Positions 1-10,854 of a stretch of DNA of 64,000 bases are shown here, one piece after another. Position 1 is the stretch's first letter, and each line of letters opens with the position of its first letter. The translations under genes and the position numbers were made by a program. Origin of the DNA: Corallium rubrum (taxonomy: Eukaryota > Cnidaria > Anthozoa > Scleralcyonacea > Coralliidae); NCBI GenBank assembly GCA_964035015.1, contig OZ035998.1, forward strand, positions 16,040,179 to 16,104,178, given 5' to 3'. The notes below the pieces were generated by a model. The model did not search any database. It was given only the letters and a program-made list of their open reading frames with translations, and was not told the DNA's origin.

Positions 1-362
1 AAGCAGGGTAAAGCGAAAACTTTAGTTAGCCATACTTTCACCTATATAAGTCTGAAACTCATTTTTTGTAGATGATTTTCATTCTTGATTAAACCACAAC
101 ACTTTAAAAACATTCCACAGAAATTAAGCTTCCAGAAGAATAAGTTTCATCATGTTTACCCAGCTTGTGACGTCAGTTAATTAGGCAAGGTAGGCTAGGT
201 CTTACAACAAGATGGCGAACGGCAAGATTGTCTTTTGTCGAAATTAGTGATATTGTTTGGCACAAGAGTTGTTTTGTTTACTTGGATGACCATCACAAGA
301 CAGTTTGTTAATCAGAAATTCAAAAATGTGTACTTGTAATTTTTGTTGCTCTTACCCTTTAA
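1..362 (+). mobile_element. TTAA-type MITE family 1, copy 1 (cut by window edge)
   Basis: This is about 360 bp of a repeat that recurs at 8068-8509 and 29652-30144 in the same orientation. The full copy at 29.6 kb has inverted ends next to TTAA. Here the left end lies outside the window, and the right end reads TTGCTCTTACCCTTTAA. It sits in the intron just upstream of the first visible gene A exon. No coding capacity is seen, so it is non-autonomous. Confidence 0.75.
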
Positions 363-406
363 TACTGGCACAGTGAACACAATATTGACCGTGCCTATTT
401 TGACAG

Positions 407-681
407 GTTACACATTTAATCATTCCAAGATCTCAGAATTTCAAATATAAAGCGGGAGATTACGTATTGGTAAATATTCCGAAAATCGCAAAATACGAAT
501 GGCACCCGTTTACCATCAGTAGTTCACCAGATCAGACAGAAATAATATGGCTTCATATTCGAGCAGTTGGAACGTGGACAAGAAAACTTTATGATTATTA
601 CAATAAAGAGTTTAAGACCACCACATCTTTTAAATGGAAAAGTCGGAAAAGGACAATATCAAATGTGATTGAAGAGGAGAG
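407..681 (+). CDS. NOX5: Gene A exon (FAD-binding segment)
   Basis: The acceptor is TTTTGACAG at 398-406 and the donor is AG/GTACTG after 681. The exon is 275 nt, starts in phase 0 and ends with two bases of a codon. It encodes 91 residues starting VTHLIIPR and containing the GDYV and EWHPFTISSS motifs, the classic FAD-binding signature of ferric-reductase-type NADPH oxidases. WLHIRAVGTW follows. The end is basic (KWKSRKR), matching the polybasic stretch of NOX5. The homologous gene B exon is 29116-29396 (281 nt, same phases). Confidence 0.93.
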
Positions 682-1595
682 GTACTGTCTGTTAATTATA
701 ACCAGACCTTGGGAAAAAGTGTGATCTCGTCAATAATCCATGAGGAAAACATAATGGGAATTAGTTACCAAGACGTTGTTGTAAAATGTGGTAATAAACG
801 CCCATAAATTAAGACAAGTTAAACGTTTTACCTCAAATTTCTCTTTAAATACTGATTTGTTTGAGAAACTATACCATACACGTGAAATTCGTTTATTATC
901 TGATTTAAAACCACCTGGAAATGAACACTTATCTTAAATCAGATAATAAACGGCTTCTCGTGTATGATATATTACTCATTAATAATTCATGTTGATAATC
1001 AGCCAATTACAATAGTTCATTCAACCACCTGATTAAAGTAACACTCTAAAATCGTATACCACCCAAGATATTAGATGAAAATCGGTGTTCACCGAATTCT
1101 TAAGATCTCAATTATCTATGCAAAATAAACAAGTTGCCTTATGAATAAACTTTACACACACTCATGAATAAAGTCTCATGAGGGTTTATTTTAATTGTAT
1201 TTTCCAATTGAAATCGCTCGATTGAGATGCCATATCAAGAACTCGTTTATTATATTTCATCAGGGGAATCCAAACACTCGAAAACAATAAAACCACTCGG
1301 CCTTTGGCCCCGTGCTTCATCATGTTTTCTCGTGTTTGGATCCCGGCTGACAAAACACTCAAACTCGTTGTTGATGTATTACTTGAACAATGAGTTTGAT
1401 TAATCATATTCAGTTATCTCCACATCTTGCTCATAGAATTGGGAGATTATTTTGTTTCCTCGTAATAGGAGGCAAGTGTTCTCAACTAACATCGAGTTCC
1501 AGATTTTGGAGATGTTCCTTAGCTAAAATATTATTTTTGGCGGATTGAGGAAACGTGTATGTGTAGTATTAAACATCCTTATCCAGGAAGAAACA

Positions 1596-2038
1596 TTAAG
1601 GCCTGGCCAAACGATTTCAACATTTCATTCAACATCGTTCAACATTGTTGAATTCAACATGTTGAAAGCGTTTGGCCACCCCTGTTGAATGTTGTTAAAC
1701 GTTGTTGAATGGTGTTGAATGATGTTGAACGAAATTTGAACATGTTCAAATTTTCGTTCAACACGCGTTCAACATTTCTATTGTTCCAAGAATGTTGAAA
1801 GGGTGTTGAACGCATTTGGCACATTTCATTCAACTTTGTTGAACAGAGACATGCGCTATGCGGGATAATGTCGATTCCAGCTTTTGTTAGTAGCCCGCGT
1901 TCAATTAATTGTCATTCATGAATGTTGAACCGGATGTTGAATTCATTTAGCCACTCGTGCTTTCAACATTATTCAACATCGTTCACCAATGTTGAATGAT
2001 GTTGAATGCGATGTTGAAAGTATTTGGCCAGGCTTTCA
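1596..2038. mobile_element. Fold-back MITE rich in TTCAAC/GTTGAA words
   Basis: The left end TTAAGGCCTGGCCAAACG and right end ATTTGGCCAGGCTTTCAA are inverted. A TTAA lies at 1596-1599, and the right-hand copy is decayed. The interior is packed with alternating CAACATTCAAC and GTTGAATG words that pair with each other, so the whole element can fold. There is no open frame. Confidence 0.65.
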
Positions 2039-2402
2039 ATTGTGCAGTCAGAAACATGGAAATTAGGAAATGCAGCACGGAATTGCAATTCAACTTGTGT
2101 TCTTACTAATGGGGCTAATCAATTATATATGCACCGATCATGAATAATTGCCACAGCATTTCAATATAGATTTAATATGGAAATATACACGTTGACAAAT
2201 TTCAATACTTTCCGGCTAAAAAAGTTTGTTACGCAACGTACACCAGTGACTAGCTAAGTCTTCCCTTTGCACACTTTTGAGGAACATTTGTTAAGGAAAA
2301 TCCGGGATTCGCGGAACATTGAACACTTTTTCCACGTCTGATTTTCGCTGATTGCTAATATGAATTGAGACATGGGTGGTACGTGCTTCTAACGCACTGC
2401 TT

Positions 2403-2470
2403 CACACCACTGAAGTTAAGCTGGGTCGAATAGGGTTATTAGTATTTGGATGGGTGACTATACCTAACCT
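2403..2470 (+). repeat. 5S rRNA-like sequence (pseudogene or 5S-derived SINE head)
   Basis: The segment GAAGTTAAGCTGGGTCG, then GGTTATTAGTATTTGGATGG and GTGACTATACC matches the internal control region of eukaryotic 5S rRNA (GAAGCTAAGCAGGGTCGGG, then GGTTAGTACTTGGATGGGAGACC). The 5' third of a 5S gene is not evident, so it is not an intact gene. A second degenerate copy lies at 36604-36658 on the minus strand. Confidence 0.6.
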
Positions 2471-2676
2471 AAAGTTCCTGCTTTTTTTATACATATGTAA
2501 TAAAACTTTAAGGGAGGTGCCAGATACTAACTCACTATAGAAATAATTGATATTGTCCTTAATTGTTATCAATATTTTGGTCGCGTCGCACTGAACCTGT
2601 TTTGAAAGATTCCACATCAGTTCTCTCGGGTTTTCTAACACTGGACGTAACAAGAACATTATTAATTTTATTTCAG

Positions 2677-2902
2677 AAAAAATCTGACGTATTTGAGAAA
2701 GCGCACTTTCTATAATCTGAGCTCGAAAGAATGGTCCAGAGCTGATGAACAGACCAACATCAATGAGAATGAGAATGGAACGCGTGAGGTGCGTTTTCAG
2801 GCTACGAAATATGATGATGGAATAGTAAATGAATCATCAGTTGCTCTGAAGAGCTACAGGACTCTCGATAGAAATCAAAAGCCTAACATTGCAAAACTTG
2901 AA
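2677..2902 (+). CDS. NOX5: Gene A exon (variable linker)
   Basis: The acceptor is TTTATTTCAG and the donor is GAA/GTAAGG. The exon is 226 nt; the first base completes an Arg codon and 75 full codons follow. The content is basic then acidic and Asn-rich (LRKRTFYNLSSKEW, then NINENENG), with Ser/Thr that could be phosphorylated. In NOX5 this position is the poorly conserved loop between the FAD and NADPH lobes. The gene B counterpart (28361-28493) has only 44 codons, so this linker differs by 31 residues between the paralogs. Confidence 0.85.
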
Positions 2903-4371
2903 GTAAGGCGCTACATATTCTATTTTATACTAGAAATACATGATCGCAACAACCCCTTGCCCACTTTTAATATATACATTTTTGTAATCCACCACCACTA
3001 CCACCACCACCACCACCACCACCAAACACACACTTTCTGTTGCTGTTTTTTTTGTTGTATTTAAGTCTATTATAGTTTTTATATTTTTGTATTTAGTCTA
3101 TTATAATTTTAGTATGTAATAATAACATTAACAGCCTGAAAAATCAGTTTTGAATATAGAAAGAGAGAAACCAGTATAACGTCAAAGAAAATTCGTTGCC
3201 AAAGTTCATCTGTATATAGTCATGTATTGACACACCGAAAGAGCATACAAAGTCAATATTAAAAAAGAAACAACGAGATGAACCAAATAACAAATTTTCA
3301 TTCAAAATAGATAATAGTGGCCAAGAAAAGACACAATGCCACGTCCTAGTGTCCAAAGACAACTGTAGACAAGAATATTATTTATATTGCATGATTTTCT
3401 TTTTCAAGGCTCAGCTAAGCTGGTAAATATGAATCTCCCACAAACACTGCCAATTCAGTCTATACTCTTTTCAGAACTCAGATTGTTTTTCTCGTTTGGT
3501 TTCTTACATTTTCCATGACCAGGCATCATTCAGTTCTCCTCAAGATCTAAAAAGCCGTTTGTTTCAAACTGATTTCTTCTTCGTTCTCCCTCGAGTTAAG
3601 TATAGAATACACCAGAGCAGAATTCTTTACATGCTTTGGCCAGTTTCAGTACACAGTGTCGTTTTCGGTCTACGTCGTAACAGTTACTAGTACCCTGCTA
3701 TCCGAACTGCGAAAGTTGCGGATTTGTTGACATATATACCATTACCAGAAATTTGGGACAAGACGGTGGCGCGCGTGCGTATTAAGGACCATGATAATGG
3801 AGATTCTCAACAGTAAATAATAAGGAGAGCACACAATAATTCAAATTTTGCTTAAACGGTTACATATTTCTTCTTTGCCCGACTCCAGTTGACTTCACCA
3901 TGGACTAAGGAACAGTTATAACTAAAAAACTTTTGCTTACTTCGACGACAAAGTACTTCCCCAGCTCGTCTTATTTTTGCACTGAAAGCGCCACTATCCA
4001 TAGTGTTAGCCATAGTAATCTTTGCAAACAGGTTCTAGAAATTGGCCAAATTGACCAACAACCTTACGAGCGATGCGAAGTGCCCGACTCACGTTGCATT
4101 CGGCATGAGTCAGTCTACTTCGAGAGCACATAAAAGTACTCATTTGTCTTTAGCATAGTACTTCCAAAAGCGTTTGAACTTGCTTGATTTCACAGTCCTT
4201 ATCGTGCACGATTTAGGCGAATTCTAAAGAACTCAATGACCTGAATAATGAGAAACACTAGAATACAGTAGAATCACACTCATTAGAAATTCTAGAATAC
4301 ATAATCATATTATTAGGCGAATATAGCCGCTGACCGAGAGCAGCGGCACAAATGACCCAAATTTCTGGTAA

Positions 4372-5481
4372 TGCATACATGCATACATACATACATACAT
4401 ACATACATACATACATACATACATACATACATACATACATACATACATACATACATACATACATACATACATACATACCTACCTACCTACCTACCTACCT
4501 ACCTACCTACCTACCTACCTACCTACCTACCTACCTACCTACCTACCTACCTACCTACCTACCTACCTACCTACCTACCTACCTACCTACCTACCTACCT
4601 ACCTACCTACCTACCTACCTACATGCATACATGCATACATGCATACATGCATACATGCATACATGCATACATGCATACATGCATACATGCATACATGCAT
4701 ACATGCATACATGCATACATGCATACATGCATACATGCATACATGCATACATGCATACATGCATACATGCATACATGCATACATGCATACATGCATACAT
4801 GCATACATGCATACATGCATACATGCATACATGCATACATGCATACATGCACATGCATACATGCATACATGCATACATGCATACATGCATACATGCATAC
4901 ATGCATACATGCATACATGCATACATGCATACATGCATACATGCATACATGCATACATGCATACATGCATACATGCATACATGCATACATGCATACATGC
5001 ATACATGCATACATGCATACATGCATACATGCATACATGCATACATGCATACATGCATACATGCATACATGCATACATGCATACATGCATACATGCATAC
5101 ATGCATACATGCATACATGCATACATGCATACATGCATACATGCATACATGCATACATGCATGCATGCATGCATGCATGCATGCATGCATGCATGCATAC
5201 ATGCATACATGCATACATGCATACATGCATACATGCATACATGCATACATGCATACATGCATACATGCATACATGCATACATGCATACATGCATACATGC
5301 ATACATGCATACATGCATACATGCATACATGCATACATGCATACATGCATACATGCATACATGCATACAAGCATACAAGCATACAAGCATACATGCATAC
5401 ATGCATACATGCATACATGCATACATACATACATACATACATACATACATACATACATACATACATACATACATACATACA

Positions 5482-5555
<74 letters not shown>
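4372..5555. repeat. Compound tandem array (ACAT)n-(CTAC)n-(ATGCATAC)n-(ACAT)n-(AT)n
   Basis: About 1.2 kb of uninterrupted tandem repeats: ACAT units to about 4478, CTAC units to about 4620, then some 90 ATGCATAC octamers with a short pure ATGC block at about 5158-5197 and an ATACAAGC variant at about 5366-5390. ACAT units follow to about 5510, then an AT run. Long frames open on both strands are by-products of the period and encode only Met/His/Tyr/Cys/Ile repeats. Confidence 0.97.
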
Positions 5556-5558
<3 letters not shown>

Positions 5559-6535
5559 GTAGGAAAATGTAAGACCTTTTAAAGACCTTGAAAAAGTCTT
5601 GAAAACGTCTAGAAAATTGTCTGGAAAAGATCTAGAGACCGCCTAAAGTAAATGTCTTGCAAATGTCTTGCCCGTGATCCTAATTTGACAGGTCGAAAGA
5701 CCTTTTCGAGACATTTCGCTGCTAGAACAAAAAGGTCTTGAAAGGTATAGAAAGGCCTTGAAAGGCCTTGAAAGGTCTAGAAAGGTCTAGAAAGGTCTAG
5801 AGAGGTTTCGAAAGGTCTTGAAATGGCCTAAATAATTCATCAAAAGTATTTTACTTTTATTTAAATAAGTATATCCTATTAAATCACAATCTCGTTCCCA
5901 GAGCCAAATCCGTCGCACGCGAGGCGAAAAAAGGGTTAGGGTTAGGCCGCAGTATTGTTGTGTTAAAAAAATTCGAAGTAAATTAAGTACATGCATGCGC
6001 TCATGCAATCAGACAACTGTAAAAAATATTTCAAAACGTCTCATCAGTTTAGTGTTTGGACTAAACGGCTCGATTCTTTACTTTAACCTACGACAAATAT
6101 TACGGTTTGAATCTAGCCCGATCCCATAGCGAAAGCTATAGTATTGACGAACTGTGTAAAATAAGAATCTTCCATAAATTTTGCAGCGAACCTTAGACAG
6201 ACAAATTTGTGTCACAGCACAGACTTTGTGTGTTATACAGCGGACTCAGACTAATTCTGATTTTACCTAAATGACGTTAATTGCTACTTGCTAGACCTTG
6301 CGGCATATGACTAGACCTTTGAGGCAAAATACTTTGCCGAATCTATTTAGTAGATCTACTTAAGACTTTTCAAGACTTTTTCTCAAGACTTTTCTGGACA
6401 ATCGCGGCACAAAGGTCTTGCAAGACATTTGACAGACATTGAAATCTTATAATTGTCTAGAAAAGGTCTAGGAAAGGTCTCCAAGACCTCATAGTCTATT
6501 TAAAGACCTTGTAAGATCTTTCGTTTTCGTACGGG

Positions 6536-6610
<75 letters not shown>
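5556..6610. repeat. Fold-back unit between TA runs, with a GAAAGGTCTA-type minisatellite
   Basis: The left edge ATACCTGTAGGAAAATGTAAG and the right edge (reverse complement of CTTTCGTTTTCGTACGGGTAT) are inverted, and both abut TA microsatellites (to 5555, and 6536-6610). Inside, 5735-5825 carries about nine imperfect decamers of the form GAAAGGTCTA/GAAAGGCCTT. The AAAGACCTT words recur in both arms. Confidence 0.6.
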
Positions 6611-6614
<4 letters not shown>

Positions 6615-7031
6615 ATCTCGCAGAATTTCTTTCCCACTTGCGTGTAATTTCGCGTGTAAGTGACCTCCACACGTGTCGAGATTAGCATGCACCTTCGGGG
6701 ATAATAAAAACCCGCACAGAAGGGCCTAGTGATTTAGAATGTGTAGGCTAACATTTTTGCATTTGAACCCCGATTATATAAGAACCTGCATGTTGAGCCT
6801 AAAAACTGGAACAGGTTCCTGTTTCGAAAATCAGGGAAAATAGAAAAAAATAATAAAAATTGTTTTTATATGGCAACTAGACTAAATCTCATGGTAATTT
6901 CAATATACAAATTTGATATGCTGTAGTGATGTAATAGATTATTAATAGTTTGAGTACAGTTTCGACTGTTATTAAAAACAGTAACAGTTATCAAGCAGTG
7001 TCGACTGTACTACTGTAGAGAACAGGTACTC

Positions 7032-7889
7032 TTAAAGTGCCTATGAAGTGAAATTTTTTATTGCTTCATTTGCAAGAGCGTCAAAAAGTAGGACAATATG
7101 CAGTTTACTGTTCCTTGATATCTTTTATAGCTCCAGAGTTATAAACATTTAAAGATGTCAAAATGAAGAAAAAATATGGCACAAACAAATTGCTGATTCA
7201 GCGCAAATTGTGACGTCATGTGGTTTGCATGTTAATTTGGTGAATGTTTAAATGAACTATAGCTCAGTTACTATGTGTCAGAATCAAATGAACCTTTGCA
7301 CACATATAGTGCAAGATGAAACACAGTTGATAATATCACAAATTTTGTTGTCAAGGTAACACTGTTGCACCCAGGCCCCTTGCACGGATTTTATATATAA
7401 ACCTTCTCTGTCCTGATAAGGATAAAATAATATCAGACAAGTGCTTGTCATACCTATGCATGCCTAAAATACGTTTATACTATAATAATTTGAAAATTAT
7501 GCCACAGAGATAAATACATGGTGTTTTATAAAATCTGTGCAAGGGGCCTGGGTACAACAGTGTTACCTTGACAATAAAATTGGTGACATTATCAACTGTG
7601 TTTCATCTTGCACTATATGTGTGCGAAGGTTCATTTGATTCTGACACATAGTAACTGAGCTATAGTTCATTTAAACATTCACCAAATTAACATGCAAACC
7701 ACATGATATCACAATTTGTGCTGAATCAGCAATTTGTTTTTGCCATATTTTTTCTTCATTTTTGACATCTTTAAATCTTTATAACTCAGGAACTATATTA
7801 AAGGACATCAAGGTAAACTGCATATTGTGCTACTTTTTGATGCTCTTTCAAATGAAGAAATAAAAAATTTAATTTCATAGGCACTTTAA
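7032..7889. mobile_element. Long-arm fold-back MITE flanked by TTAA
   Basis: Arms of about 355 bp (7036-7392 and 7530-7885) are near-complementary, with a loop of about 140 bp. The outer ends are CTTAAAGTGCCTATGAA and its complement TTCATAGGCACTTTAAG, with TTAA on both sides (7032-7035, 7886-7889). No coding capacity is seen. TTAA duplication suggests mobilisation by a piggyBac-type transposase elsewhere in the genome; that is inference. Confidence 0.8.
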
Positions 7890-8067
7890 GAAAATAAGAA
7901 CCTATTTAAGAACCTAAATGGCCTAAATTAATTAGTAGACAGCAAATGTATAAGCCCCTTTTTAGGCTAACTTGGGAAAACCTTGGTTCTTAAATGCGAG
8001 TTTTAAGTGTAGTCCTTTTATATAGAGAGTATTGCATGGTGGTGCAAAGATATGGATAGATACAATC

Positions 8068-8509
8068 CAGTGTGTTATTTAGACCCAAAGTATTCCAATA
8101 AAACAACTTAATTGCACTTTTAACGTTGTTAATCTGAATCTGCATGTGACGTCACAAGCTGGGTAAAGCGAAAAATTTAGTTAGCCATACTTTCACCTAT
8201 ATAAGTCTGAAACTCATTTTTGTAGATGATTTTCATTCTTGATTAAACCACAACACTTTAAAAACATACCACAGAAATTCAGCTGCCAGAAGAATAAAGT
8301 TTCATCATGTTTACCCAGCTTATGATGTCAGTTAATTAGGCATGAGGTTACAACAAGATGACGAACGGCAAGATTGTCTTTTGTCGAGATTAGTGATGTT
8401 GTTTGGCACAAGAGTTGTTTTGTTTACTTGGATTACCATCGCAAGACAGTTTGTTAATCAGAAATTAAAAAAATGTTCACTTATAATTTGTGTTGCTCTT
8501 ACTCTTTAA
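8068..8509 (+). mobile_element. MITE family 1, copy 2
   Basis: It aligns over its length with 29708-30144 and over its right part with 1-362. It ends in TTGCTCTTACTCTTTAA just before the next gene A exon; the left terminus is decayed. Confidence 0.75.
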
Positions 8510-8542
8510 GACAGTATTGTATACTTTTTTTTGTACTCACAG

Positions 8543-8752
8543 ATTTTTGTTGATGGCCCATACGGAGCTCCTGCAGAACATTTCTTCGAAGCAGAACACG
8601 CAATATTGATCTCAAGTGGAATTGGCGTGACACCATTTGCTTCCATTCTACAAACCATCATGTTGAGGTACAAGAGCGCCTCTCATTCATGTCCAAATTG
8701 CGACTACTCCTGGGTTGGAAATATTCCATTTTCCCTTCGAAAACTACAAAAG
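8543..8752 (+). CDS. NOX5: Gene A exon (NADPH-binding, DGPYGAP / GIGVTPF)
   Basis: The acceptor is TACTCACAG and the donor is AAG/GTAAAA. The exon is 210 nt, phase 0 on both sides, 70 codons. It begins IFVDGPYGAP, the pyrophosphate/NADPH loop conserved in NOX enzymes, and continues with SSGIGVTPFASIL, the glycine-rich nucleotide-binding turn. A Cys pair (CPNC) and Trp follow, as in human NOX5. Gene B has an exactly equal 210 nt exon at 26837-27046. Confidence 0.95.
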
Positions 8753-8814
8753 GTAAAAATTAAAATTTAGAAAAGGGACCGATGATTATTTATAACGAGA
8801 GTTGACAAAAACTA

Positions 8815-9115
8815 TATACGGTCCGTTCTGCGCATGAACGAAATTAATGTTTACATCTCAAGATTGTACCAGCCTCGTAACCAGGCGCGCTAGGGAAAAT
8901 TGCGCGCTAAGCGCGCAGGCGTCCTCCCCACGCACCCTTGCGCGCTTAGCTCGCAACTTTCCCTAGCGCGCCTGGGTACGAGGCTGGAAGAAATCCAAAA
9001 AGACGTTCGCGTTGAATCGCTTGGTCTTCTGCTCTACTTCATGTAACTTTGTGCGAATGTTTATTTGCGAGGGCCCTCAACACAAAGATGGCGGATCATG
9101 CGCAGAACGGACTGG
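8815..9115. repeat. Nested fold-back element
   Basis: The outer inverted ends read GGTCCGTTCTGCGCATG and CATGCGCAGAACGGAC. Inside them is a GC-rich hairpin (about 8868-8986) with arms CCAGCCTCGTAACCAGGCGC and GCGCCTGGGTACGAGGCTGG around a GCGCGC-rich loop. Confidence 0.7.
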
Positions 9116-9959
9116 AGAGCACCTTTAAGTAAATAAAGCTTTAAGTAAGTAATTCAAAGCTGGGCAATAATACGAAAAAACCCTTGAGCGTTGTGTAAAA
9201 AGAAATTCAATTAATTTTACTTTAAGTAAAAAGACACTAAAATGCCTTTACGAGTCAAAACTACATGCATTTTCAGCATGGTCTAATTAGGCAGCCAGTC
9301 GTCTTTTGCACGGCCTTTCTAAATTTTGGACGACTTTCTAAATTTCGAAAGAGACGGCTTAATAAGATTGACGGCTTTTGGACTCGGCTCAATCAGAACA
9401 ATGTGCCTTTCATGTATTTCCCAGGAGAAGCTTGTGGGATGCGCTGTAAAATTCAATACGTCACTTGACGCCGTTTTCGGAAGAGGGAAACTTTCCGAAT
9501 ACGATCTTTGCCTCACTTGGACATTAATAGCCATCATTATAATATGGCACAAGTTACTTCCGTTGAAATCGTGTGTTCTCATTGGCAGAAACGTGTCACG
9601 TGTCAGTCGAGTATTTTCCGTAAAAACCGCGCGGTTATTACGGATTTTGCCAGCTATGATGTTTGCAACTAAACAACGAAAGAAAACCGCGCATTTAAGA
9701 TTCCGAAAGTGATGACAACAAGAGCAACAACATTGAAAACGATGAGTTTATGCCACACGCTCGAGGTTATACTAACTTGACTAAAGTACGTATCATAACA
9801 AAGTATAAATGTGAGGTATATTGTTTCAAAATGCCATGTAATAAACTTTTTATTAACCTCGTCCGCCTGGTCATTACGGAAAAATATCAGACCTTGGTCT
9901 TTATGTACAGATATCGCCCTACGTGTTTGTTCACGTTTATGTGAATTTGTACATCCTGT

Positions 9960-10143
9960 GAGGACAATGTATTTTTGATATGATGAAGCAATCATCCAAT
10001 AGAAGCGTTTGGCTTCAATCGACTCAACCGTGTTGTTTAAATATTAATACGTGAAAAACAAAAGATTTGTGCACGGTGAAGAGTAGACTGTTGTAAGACA
10101 AAATCGCAACTCAGTGTAGATGCTTTGAAGTTTGCCGGGTTTC
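9960..10143 (+). repeat. Dispersed repeat shared with 21268-21440
   Basis: Matching words in order include CCAATAG, TTTAAATATTAATA, TGTGCACGGTG and GCTTTGAAGTTTGCCG. The family is not identified. Confidence 0.5.
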
Positions 10144-10581
10144 CTTATTACTCAGAACAGGCACGACACGTTACTGAAAATCAGTGTCTTATTAGCCAGG
10201 AATTTGTAACTTGGGTATAAAGCCAAAGTATAAATTTAGCGCATATTTTTTGCCATTCTTATAAATAACTTCTTATTAACCGAGAGCGAGGTCATTACAG
10301 AAAATATCAGACCAAGGTAGAACAAAGACTTTCACCGATATTCCAGATCATATTTTGAGTGATTATGCATGGTTCTAGCTCTTTAGCTATAAATGTTTGG
10401 CTGAGCAATTTACCAGCAAGTTATACTGTTCAATACAAACTTTCCATTTTACATGGTTTTACCGACTAATTTACAAAAAAAGTTTATCTGCGTAGGGTAG
10501 AGGTGGGAATGGGGTGCGCCTGTACAATTGTACAATAACGGATACAATTTTAACCAGCGTATATCTTTTAACTATTTAAAG

Positions 10582-10854
10582 GTTGATTTCTTTTGGATAA
10601 ACCGCGATCAAGCAGCCTTTGAATGGTTTCTAAGTCTTTTAACCCAGTTGGAGTTGGAGCAATCTGAGCAATGCGGAGTGCTTACGGAGCATTTTCTTGA
10701 TATGCACATTTACATGACATCTGCATTGCAAAAAGAAGACATGAAAGCACTTGGTCTGCAGTTGGCTCTTGAACTGATGCATGAGAAGAAAGAGAAAGAT
10801 TTAATAACTGGATTAAAAACAAGAACAAAACCAGGAAGACCAGATTGGGAGAAG
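10582..10854 (+). CDS. NOX5: Gene A exon (C-terminal NADPH lobe)
   Basis: The acceptor is TATTTAAAG and the donor is AAG/GTTGGT. The exon is 273 nt, phase 0 at both ends, 91 codons. It contains VDFFWINRDQAAFEWF, the DMHIYMTSAL helix and ITGLKTRTKPGRPDWEK, hallmarks of the NADPH lobe of NOX5. The charged helical segment near the end (HEKKEKD) lies in the area implicated in calmodulin and EF-hand contacts in human NOX5. The homolog in gene B is 22305-22571 (267 nt). Confidence 0.95.

Larger units (their letters stand above)
682..2676 (+). other. Gene A intron with no gene of its own
   Basis: This intron contains a short inverted repeat at about 868-968, a fold-back element at 1596-2038 and a 5S rRNA-like fragment at 2403-2470. 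The rest shows no recognisable coding sequence. Confidence 0.7.
2903..8542 (+). other. Long gene A intron, repeats only
   Basis: The intron holds a CAC triplet run (about 2991-3023), a huge tandem array (4372-5555), a fold-back unit flanked by TA runs (5556-6610), an 850 bp hairpin MITE (7032-7889) and a family 1 MITE copy (8068-8509). Between 3060 and 4350 I see no gene or named repeat. Confidence 0.7.
8753..10581 (+). other. Gene A intron, repeats only
   Basis: The intron holds a nested fold-back unit (8815-9115) and a repeat shared with 21268-21440 (9960-10143). I see no gene in the rest. Confidence 0.65.

Noticed and set aside
2403-2470. A functional 5S rRNA gene
   Set aside because: Only the internal and 3' parts are recognisable and they carry several substitutions; the 5' third is missing.
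4352-5582. Several 300-400 codon open frames on both strands
   Set aside because: They are translations of the ACAT/CTAC/ATGCATAC array; every frame is open because no unit contains a stop codon.
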